NCBI GenBank assembly: GCA_035627835.1 | Contig: DASPKX010000158.1 | Coordinates: 1 to 21,017, forward strand | Origin: DASPKX01 sp035627835 | GTDB lineage: Bacteria > Verrucomicrobiota > Verrucomicrobiia > Limisphaerales > SXQI01 | Reading direction: 5' to 3' | Length of the DNA: 21,017 nt | Shown: one piece after another, positions 14,671 to 21,017 of the stretch | Layout of the letters: each line of letters begins with the position of its first letter | Position numbering within the stretch: position 1 is the stretch's first letter | Translations under genes and position numbers: made by a program | Notes under the pieces: model-generated | Databases searched by the model: none | What the model was told of the DNA's origin: nothing | The model's input: only the letters and a program-made list of their open reading frames with translations

Positions 14671-14708
14671 TTGGTGGATTGTGACTGGTCGCGCACGGCA
14701 GGTTAGGC

Positions 14709-14740
14709 CGCTGCTTATCACTTTCCAGGCAGCGCTTTTA
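14709..14740 (+). terminator. Weak candidate terminator after the DP-repeat gene
   Basis: CGCTGC (14709-14714) and GCAGCG (14729-14734) can form a 6-bp stem with a 14-base loop, followed by CTTTTAAAT. It lies about 40 bases after the stop at 14670 and 60 bases before the sigma-factor start. The stem is short, so support is modest. Confidence 0.3.
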
Positions 14741-14800
14741 AATGGTTCGTGGAGCTTCAGCTTGCTAACATGCGTCATCAGCCCTGATCACCAAACCAAG

Positions 14801-15343
14801 ATGGAGCAGTCCCCTGCCGCGAGACCCGCGGAGGATTTCCTGCCGCTCGTTTATGAGGAACTGCGGCGGCTCGCTGCGGCACGCCTCGACGTGGAAGGTT
14901 GCAATCGCACGCTGCAACCCACAGCGCTCGTCCATGAAGCTTGGCTTCGCCTGGCGCCCGGCGGCAATGGCGCCTTTCAGAATCGCGCCCACTTCTTCGC
15001 CGCCGCGGCTGAAGCGATGCGGCGCATTCTCATTGACCGCGCGCGTCGCCGTTTGGCCAGCAAGCGCGGCGCTGGGGCTCCAGTCGTCGAGTTTGATGAG
15101 ATGATTGTCGGCTTTGAAGTTGCCGATGACGATCGATTGCTTGCCTTGCACGAGGCTTTGGAAGAATTCGCCCGGTCACATCCGCGCAAAGCCAAACTCG
15201 TGGAGCTTCGCTATTTCGCCGGGATGACGTACGAAGAGGCGGCCCGAGCGCTTGGCATCGCGGAACCCACAGCCAAGCAATGGTGGTCGTATTCACGCGC
15301 CTGGCTCAAAGTGCGGCTCGCGCGCGAGCCGCTGCCCGAATAA
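14801..15343 (+). CDS. ECF-family RNA polymerase sigma factor (PF07638/TIGR02999 type)
   Basis: From ATG 14801 the product has 180 residues. It matches the planctomycete/verrucomicrobial ECF-like group: FLPLVYEELRRLAAARL (region 2 start), TLQPTALVHEAWLRL, FFAAAAEAMRRILIDRARRR, and the region-4 helix-turn-helix KLVELRYFAGMTYEEAARALGIAEPTAKQWWSYSRAWL. These sigma factors redirect RNA polymerase to specific promoters and are often encoded beside Ser/Thr kinases, as here, where a WD40-kinase begins about 300 bases downstream. Control may be by phosphorylation, not a classical anti-sigma factor; that is inference. No anti-sigma gene is visible. A longer in-frame reading from 14453 overlaps the repeat gene and lacks family similarity; the true start has no strong ribosome-binding site. 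Confidence 0.9.
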   Translation: MEQSPAARPAEDFLPLVYEELRRLAAARLDVEGCNRTLQPTALVHEAWLRLAPGGNGAFQNRAHFFAAAAEAMRRILIDRARRRLASKRGAGAPVVEFDEMIVGFEVADDDRLLALHEALEEFARSHPRKAKLVELRYFAGMTYEEAARALGIAEPTAKQWWSYSRAWLKVRLAREPLPE

Positions 15344-15352
15344 GGCCTGGCG

Positions 15353-15552
15353 TCATTCTTCGGCAGAAGCGCGCGGCACATGCGTTTGCCAGGTTAGGCC
15401 TGATTGCTGTTCCACCTGGGTGAATCCAGGCGGTTTGGGTATGCGGATCAGATGATCGCAGGCGGGCATTGCACCTGTTCTCCTGAGCGGGCAGGTGCGC
15501 ATTTCAACGGCTGATCGCAATGGGAACAGTGAAATTTAAATTCAGCATCCAT
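15353..15552 (-). pseudogene. Small zinc-ribbon protein gene interrupted by a one-base deletion
   Basis: From ATG 15552 (GGAG 7 bases upstream) the frame reads MDAEFKFHCSHCDQPLKCAP ... GEQVQCP and then breaks to a stop at 15448. Adding one base at the GGG at 15464-15466 (CCC on the coding strand) restores C-P-A-C-D-H-L-I-R-I-P and continues to a stop at 15353, giving 66 residues. The repaired protein has a complete zinc ribbon, C9-x2-C12 and C29-x2-C32, followed by a Pro-rich tail. Small CxxC-CxxC proteins of this type are common in the phylum and their role is unknown. A longer start at ATG 15606 with an AGGAG 8 bases upstream is also possible. The gene converges on the sigma factor and diverges from the kinase. 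Confidence 0.65.
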
Positions 15553-15640
15553 AACTGAACTCCAATGCGCGAACGGCAGGGAAAAAGTATGTGGGATTTT
15601 GATCATACCTTTTTCTCCTGAATTGCGCATTACCCAGCAG

Positions 15641-18600
15641 ATGACGACTCGTGCCAATGATTCAGCCGCAGGGGAAGGTGATCGCGAGGCGACCCTGTTT
15701 GCCATGGCGCTGGAACAGCCGCCCGCGGAACGTGACGCTTTTCTCCAAAGGCAATGCGCCGGTGACCCCGGTTTGCTTCAAAGATTGCGGGCGCTCTTGG
15801 CCGCGCATTCCAACATCGAGGAGCCGCTGGAAATAAAGCCAACCCCAGCGCCTAAAGCGACTATGGAGGTCCGGCTCCCGGCGCACCCTGACCCGTTAAT
15901 TGGCCAGAAAATCGGGCGTTACAAGATCCTGGAAAAATTAGGTGAAGGCGGTTGTGGTGTCGTTTTCGCTGCTGAACAAATCGTCCCGGTCCGCCGCCGT
16001 GTCGCGGTGAAGGTCATCAAGCTTGGGATGGATACGGCCGCCGTAGTCGCTCGTTTCGAGGCGGAGCGCCAGGCCCTTGCAATGATGGACCATCCTCACA
16101 TCGCCAAGGTTTTCGATGCGGGGGTCACCGACGACGTCACATTCCAGGCCAGCGGAGACAGCAAAGAAACTGCGGCGATCGCCCACAAAGGCCGCCCTTA
16201 TTTCGTGATGGAACTCGTGCGCGGGATCCCCATCACGACCTACTGCGACCATCAAACCTTTCGATGGCCGATCGCGTCGCGTTGTTCATCAAGGTTTGCC
16301 ACGCCATTCAGCACGCGCATCAAAAAGGGATCATCCATCGCGACATCAAGCCATCCAACATCCTGGTCACACTGCATGATGGTGTGCCGGTGCCGAAGGT
16401 GATCGATTTCGGAATCGCCAAAGCGACGGAGGGGCGGCTCACCGATTCCACCATTTACACGCAGTTGCATCAGTTTTTGGGCACACCCGCTTACATGAGC
16501 CCGGAACAAGCGGAGATGAGCGGCCTCGACATCGACACTCGCAGCGATATCTACTGTTTGGGCGTCGTTCTCTACGAGTTGCTGGCCGGAAGCACGCCGT
16601 TCAATCCACGGGAGCTTCTGGCCGCCGGCCTGGATGCGATGCGCAAGACCCTTCGCGAAGCCGAGCCGCCGCGGCCAAGCACCCGCTTGGCGACGCTCCC
16701 TGGCAAGGATCTCACAACAACCGCACGCCGCCGCGCCGTTGAAGCCCCAAGGCTGATTCGCATGCTTCAGGGAGATCTCGATTGGATCGTGATGAAGTGC
16801 CTGGAGAAGGATCGCACCCGCCGCTACGAAAGCGCGAGCGGCCTTGCTGCCGATCTCAAACGCCACCTCGATAACGAGCCGGTCATCGCCCGCGCGGCGA
16901 CCGCCGCTTACCGGCTCCAGAAAATGTTCCGCAGGCACAAGGCTGCGTTCACTGGAGCGGCAGCGCTCATTGCCTTGCTTTTAACCGGCTTGTGGGCCGC
17001 GACCGCTGCCTGGCAGCGCGAGAAGGTGTTGCGCACGCGCTCCGAAACTGCCGAGCACAACCAGGCGCTTGCTCGCGCTGAGGCCGAGAAATCCAGCCGC
17101 CTTGCCAGGGAAGCCGAACACGCCGCGAACATCCAGCGCGATCGCGCCGCCATTCTGCTTTCTTTGTCACAAGCGGAGACGGGCGTGCGTTTGCTCGAGC
17201 AGAATGACCCAGTGGGTTTGCTTCACCTCATTGAATCACGAAAATCCGTTGATCATCTGGCTGAAGAAAAAATGCGCCGCACCCTTCTCTGGAGCGGATG
17301 GATCAAGAGCATGCCATCCCTGCAAACGCGGATAACCCCTCTGCCCGCAAGAGTCGGTGATTGGCCTCACTTGACCGGCATAAACCTCGATCCGGCGGCG
17401 CGTTCGCCATGGCGCGCCATTGGAACGACCAATGGCGAGGTCGTTCTTTGGGACGAGAATACCGGGCGACAAATCACCGCCTTTCACGTGAAACCCGGAG
17501 CCGTGTTCGTTTCGGGCATGAGCCACAATGGACGGCTCATGATTGTAAATGCTTCGGGTCGGTTCCAGCTTTGGGACTGCGCACCGATCCGTTCGAATCT
17601 CCCCCCACGCCGTCTCCTGGGGAAGATCCTGCGCCACGCTTTCGACCCCGCAGGCCGGCGTGTGGTCACATATTCCAATCAAGGAATACAGGATCAAGGT
17701 GAAGCTCCGGTCGGGCTCCCGGCTCCGGAATCAAAGGTGCAAATTTGGGATTCGACCAGCCCCGGCGCGTTGATGGCGGCGTGGGAGGGCAACCGCGATG
17801 ACCTTTCCAACCACAACTTCGCTCTCACGGCTGACGGCTCCAAGGTCATCACCGGATGGGAATCGCTCAAACAGTGGGACGCGCAATCCGGCCGCGAAAT
17901 AACTCCACCGATGCGGGCAGGGCTTTCAGGCAAAGGACGTCAATTAACGGAGTTGTTGTTCGTGTCTGCGGACGGCAAATGGCTCTGGGAAGCGAGAAGG
18001 GATACATGCCAACGCTATGACCTGGCCACTGGCGAGGCCGTGGGGCAGGCAATCACGAACCTGCACCGGTGGAATCCTCCCACGGTTTCCCCTGGGCGTG
18101 AGCATCTGCTCGTCCCACTGCAAACAGGCTTCATGGTCGTGCGGTTTGCGAATGGCGAGCGCACAGGCCCGGCCATCCCGCGTGACGATAATGCCATGCG
18201 GCCCCTGGCGCTCAGCGCGGACGGCGCTCTGCTCGCCACGACAGATTCCGAACAGGCGCTGCGCGTTTGGAACACTGAAAGCGGGCAACAAATAGGCCGG
18301 ACAGTAGTGATGCCGGTCCGCGTTGCGAGCGCCAGTTTTTCGCTGGATGGCAATTCGTTGTCGTGGGTCGGAGAAGATCGGCAACTGCGGGTTCACTCGC
18401 TGGCGCCAGAGGCATCGAGCTGGGTTAAGCGTTGGGAGGGGGTGAAGATCATCGGCTTCAACCGGCAGGGTGACGCCTTAACCTACCAGGTTAACGATCG
18501 CACCCTGGGCTGGCGGCGTCCTGCTGACGCGCAGCCCACCGCCGCGTGGACTGTTCCTGACCAGGGAGCGCTGATCGGCTCAGCCGTTCGCGTTGATGGC

Positions 18601-19605
18601 AGCGTGGCCGCCACAGCCTTCCAAACTGGTAAAGACAACCATTCTGTCATTCGCCTCTGGGATACGCGGCAGGGGGCACAGATCGGACCAGCTATCACGT
18701 GGACGAACCTTGGGGCTCTCGCATTCAGCCCTGACGGCGCGACTTTAGCGGGGCTCGGAGGAGCGGATGGTTCTGGATCCATTCAACTCTGGGACACTGC
18801 CACAGGCCAACCGAAATCCATCCTTCACGCCGAGCCAAGCCAGACATCGTGGCTGACGTTGCGCTTCAGCCCGGATGGGCGGTTCGCCGCGGCCCGCAAT
18901 AGTTACGTCACCATCGTTTGGGATCTCGCAGGGGGCGCGCCTGTTGGGGGGCGCGACCAATTTTACACCGCGATCAGTGACGATTGGCGCTGGGCCATCG
19001 GCAAGGACCTATTGGATTTCTCGGATCCGCGCCAGCCAAAGGCTGCCGCTGAACCGCTCCCTTTTGCACCCAATCGCATGCCACGCGAAGGCCTGGCGCT
19101 AAGTTCCAACGGTGAATTAAGACTCTCCGCCGGCGCCCCGAAAAGCATGAGAATTTGGAACAACATTACCGGTCGCGCCGTAGGCAAGGAGATAAGGGTG
19201 GCGAACCCAGTTCGGCAGGCCGTGTTCAGTCCCGATGCGCGGCTCGTCCTGACGTATGAATCCAGTTTCGGCTCAACCAAGCCGAACGAGCCCAGCACGG
19301 TGCGACTATGGGAAACAAGCTCAGGCCTTCCTTGCGGGCCTGCTGTTCCGATCGAGTTCATCCCGACTGAGTTTTTGTTCGACCCGCACTCTCGATTCCT
19401 CGCGATACCCGCTCCATTCGAAACAACCACCTCAATCATGATTTCGCTTCCAGACCGCGATGCCCCGATCACTGAGATGCAGCAGCAGAGCGCTCTTCTC
19501 GCTGCCAGCCGGCTGGACGAATCTGGCGCGGTGATCCCATCCACGAGTTCTGAACTAGACCAACCCACGCCAACCGCAGGCGGACACCCGGGAGTTTCCA
19601 AATGA
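15641..19605 (+). CDS. Ser/Thr protein kinase with WD40 beta-propeller domain (frame broken at 16259-16261)
   Basis: The kinase is split: 15641-16261 encodes residues 1-207 and 16264-19605 the rest. One extra base at the TTT at 16259-16261 joins them into 1321 residues, giving TYCDHQTFSMADRVALF. N-terminal ~85 residues: helical region. Kinase domain: Gly loop GEGGCG (101-106), K124 in VAVKVI, HRD with D235 (IIHRDIKPSN), DFG with D256, and GTPAYMSPEQ. A membrane helix (about 435-458) and a charged coiled coil (about 459-508) follow. From about 550 there are repeated WD40 blades (VVLWDENTG, LRVWNTESG, IRLWDTRQG, IQLWDTATG, VRLWETSSG), a sensor or scaffold outside the membrane. The start ATG 15641 lacks a strong Shine-Dalgarno; an upstream in-frame TTG is at 15599. 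The C-terminus overlaps the lipoprotein gene by ATGA. Partner: probably the adjacent ECF sigma factor. Confidence 0.88.
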
Positions 19606-19988
19606 AACCCCGCTCAAAACCTTCGAGCGAGCGCTCTGGCAACCCTCTTGCCGAGACCAGAAACTCGAATCAAAATCGTCGATGGGCGACACTTGCTATG
19701 GTCACAATAGCGCTGGCTTTAACGGGCTGCGCATCCACGGACCGCGACGTGACGAGCGGCTCTTTCGGAAAGCCACCAGTCGGCCGCTTCGGACTAGGCG
19801 AATGCCCGTATGACTGCTGGCATCCCTCACATCGTAACGAGCGAGGAAGCTGGGGCCACGACTACGGCCCATTCGCCCTCCAGTCGGGAATATCTCGATC
19901 CCCGCCAACTAGCCGGCTGCCCGAAAGCCAGCGCATGTTAGCTATATATTTAGACATGAAGCACCGTCTTCAGCATCCACCACCGTGA
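19602..19988 (+). CDS. Small putative lipoprotein
   Basis: The 128-residue product starts with ATGA overlapping the kinase stop, so it is translationally coupled. After an unusually long polar N-region (about 28 residues) a hydrophobic stretch ends in ALTGC, a good lipobox, with the acceptor Cys at about residue 43. The rest is polar, with Gly/Pro- and His-rich segments (ECPYDCWHPSHRNERGSWGHDYGP). I do not recognise the family. Coupling to the kinase suggests an envelope-side partner of its extracytoplasmic WD40 domain. It ends 7 bases before the convergent gene at 19996, with no terminator visible between them. Confidence 0.72.
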   Translation: MKPRSKPSSERSGNPLAETRNSNQNRRWATLAMVTIALALTGCASTDRDVTSGSFGKPPVGRFGLGECPYDCWHPSHRNERGSWGHDYGPFALQSGISRSPPTSRLPESQRMLAIYLDMKHRLQHPPP

Positions 19989-19995
19989 AGCCAGC

Positions 19996-21017
19996 TTATC
20001 TCGCCAGCCGGTAGAACCCAGAGCGGGAGGTGGCGTCGATTTCCACGGACATAATGCCGTCTGTGTTTTGAGCAACCAGCCCTGCGTTGCTCCAGATTGG
20101 GGTTGTGAGGCTCGGTGTGACCATGAGCTGGAATCCCTGCGCTGCGGGCCAGGAGAGGCGGATTTTGTTCCCCGCTATGGCAACGGCGCTCAGCCTGGGA
20201 GGCGTCTGAGGCGCGGCTGTATTCAAGGTCGCGGCCAGCAGATACACCGCGGAGGATTGGTCCAAGGGGTGGCTCGGCAACTTAATAGCAGACAAAGTTT
20301 TCGCAGGGTTCAGCGGATAATTGCGCGCAATCAAGCCCACGGGACGGGAGGCGGGCTCGCCGGTTGTGGTCTTGAGCGCGGGGAAGACGAGGGAATCACT
20401 TTTGACGTCGATCTCGCCGGTGTATGCAGCCATCCAATACAGCCCAGGGCCCCAGCCATCGGACGTGGTGCCGTCTGTAAACCGGACGTAAACGTCCCGG
20501 GTTGGATTGTTGTTCGTCAGCGAGCGGCTGAGGTCGATAGTGTAGTAATTCCGGTTCTCCTCATTGTGGAAATCTTCACCGAACATCGCTTGAGAGTTCA
20601 GGACTTCCGTGAAGTTGAAGGCCCCGGCCGTTTCGCTCTCCACGATTTCAATCCCGCGCAAGTACGGGCCCCAGCCATCTTGCGGAATCCCATCGCTCAA
20701 GCGAATCCGCACTGTCCTGGAAGGGTTGTTTGCCAAAAAAGGGGTCAGATCGAAGCTGTGGATGGCGAGGTTGGAGAGGTTCTGGACCGCGTCGCCAGTC
20801 TGCGCATAGTAATCCTTCAAGAGGGTGTAATCGGTCTCACCGCCGCGCGCGGCTTCGACCACGAACTGGTTCCCGACATGCACTCGCGCGAAGGCTGAGG
20901 TGACGGTGTCCGGGAGATCGAACTCGTAAATCATGTACGCGCCCGCATCAGCAAAGCGCGCGTTCGGCTGCGTGGCGCTTCCGCCATCGTCCACGAGGTA
21001 AGTCGCTTCGGCTGGAG
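19996..21017 (-). CDS. Large exported protein, C-terminal part, with repeated DGWGP modules (partial)
   Basis: The frame is open to the right edge, so only the last ~340 residues are seen. They contain two related modules: ...LTPFLANNPSRTVRIRLSDG-IPQDGWGP and ...LSRSLTNNNPTRDVYVRFTDG-TTSDGWGP, each ending a predicted beta-sandwich. Acidic and aromatic residues suggest a carbohydrate- or surface-binding role. The C-terminus (KIRLSWPAAQGFQLMVTPSL ... SRSGFYRLAR) resembles the tail found on many secreted verrucomicrobial proteins ending in F-Y/F-R-L and may be a sorting or adhesive domain. It is not a PEP-CTERM signal, as no membrane helix follows. The N-terminus and any catalytic domain are outside the window. 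Confidence 0.75.
   Translation of the reverse strand, partial: PAEATYLVDDGGSATQPNARFADAGAYMIYEFDLPDTVTSAFARVHVGNQFVVEAARGGETDYTLLKDYYAQTGDAVQNLSNLAIHSFDLTPFLANNPSRTVRIRLSDGIPQDGWGPYLRGIEIVESETAGAFNFTEVLNSQAMFGEDFHNEENRNYYTIDLSRSLTNNNPTRDVYVRFTDGTTSDGWGPGLYWMAAYTGEIDVKSDSLVFPALKTTTGEPASRPVGLIARNYPLNPAKTLSAIKLPSHPLDQSSAVYLLAATLNTAAPQTPPRLSAVAIAGNKIRLSWPAAQGFQLMVTPSLTTPIWSNAGLVAQNTDGIMSVEIDATSRSGFYRLAR

Noticed and set aside
13339..14778. 479-codon open frame on the minus strand within the DP-repeat gene
   Set aside because: It is antisense to a repeat protein whose periodic DP/W/LPxG pattern proves the plus-strand frame. The product has no recognisable domain, so it is a GC-driven shadow.
16255..16265. 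Programmed ribosomal frameshift in the kinase
   Set aside because: There is no slippery heptamer of a known type and no obvious downstream pseudoknot. A one-base loss at TTT explains the break more simply, and homologues normally have one frame.
16252..16938. 228-codon minus-strand open frame opposite the kinase
   Set aside because: Antisense to conserved kinase motifs (HRD, DFG, GTPAYMSPEQ) and without domain features.
19996..20160. PEP-CTERM sorting signal at the end of the right-edge protein
   Set aside because: No VPEP motif, membrane helix or basic tail follows; the protein ends in a soluble-looking FYRLAR tail.
1..21017. CRISPR array, tRNA, rRNA, transposase or phage genes
   Set aside because: No direct-repeat and spacer pattern, no cloverleaf, and no recombinase or transposase motifs were seen on either strand.

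Overview
The window looks like chromosomal DNA of a Verrucomicrobiota-type bacterium (Pedosphaera/Limisphaerales-like), though no rRNA or marker gene is present to prove it. The case rests on the combination of gene families: a TIGR03790-family protein, a long exported protein made of 'DP-x-A-A-x-x-W' helical repeats, an ECF sigma factor of the planctomycete/verrucomicrobial type (PF07638/TIGR02999) next to a WD40-fused Ser/Thr kinase, and an exported protein ending in a '-FYRL-' tail. The DNA is moderately GC-rich and densely coding, and several genes appear to start with GTG or TTG. No tRNA, rRNA, CRISPR array, IS element or phage gene was seen.

Region 1 (1-6706, all minus strand) is a respiratory oxidase biogenesis and structural cluster. 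In transcription order it holds ctaA (heme A synthase), ctaB (heme O synthase), coxA, coxC, coxD (caa3-type subunit IV), two small membrane proteins, coxB, and a SCO-family copper chaperone cut by the left edge. coxB sits near the end of the cluster rather than at its head. CoxA aligns without gaps to classical A-type oxidases in the catalytic region but has Ile where the K-channel lysine should be. CoxC carries a long His-rich insert.

Region 2 (6752-7597, minus strand) is a cupredoxin-like protein with its own apparent promoter, a perfect CRP-type palindrome upstream and a hairpin terminator downstream. It lies immediately upstream of the oxidase cluster and is a plausible copper electron carrier for it.

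Region 3 (7720-12773, minus strand) holds a zinc-ribbon membrane protein behind an unrecognised single-pass membrane protein. After a 264-base non-coding stretch with inverted repeats there is a tight unit: possible small ORF, MBL-fold hydrolase, TIGR03790 protein, membrane-bound M48 metalloprotease.

Region 4 (12802-19988, mainly plus strand) contains the DP-repeat protein, the ECF sigma factor, a minus-strand zinc-ribbon gene, and a 1321-residue (frame-corrected) Ser/Thr kinase with a WD40 domain that overlaps a small lipoprotein gene by ATGA. Two genes here, the zinc ribbon and the kinase, are each broken by loss of a single base in or beside a short homopolymer. That points to residual sequencing error at least as strongly as to real decay.

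Region 5 (19996-21017, minus strand) is the C-terminal part of a large exported protein with repeated 'NNP-x-R ... DGWGP' modules, running off the right edge.
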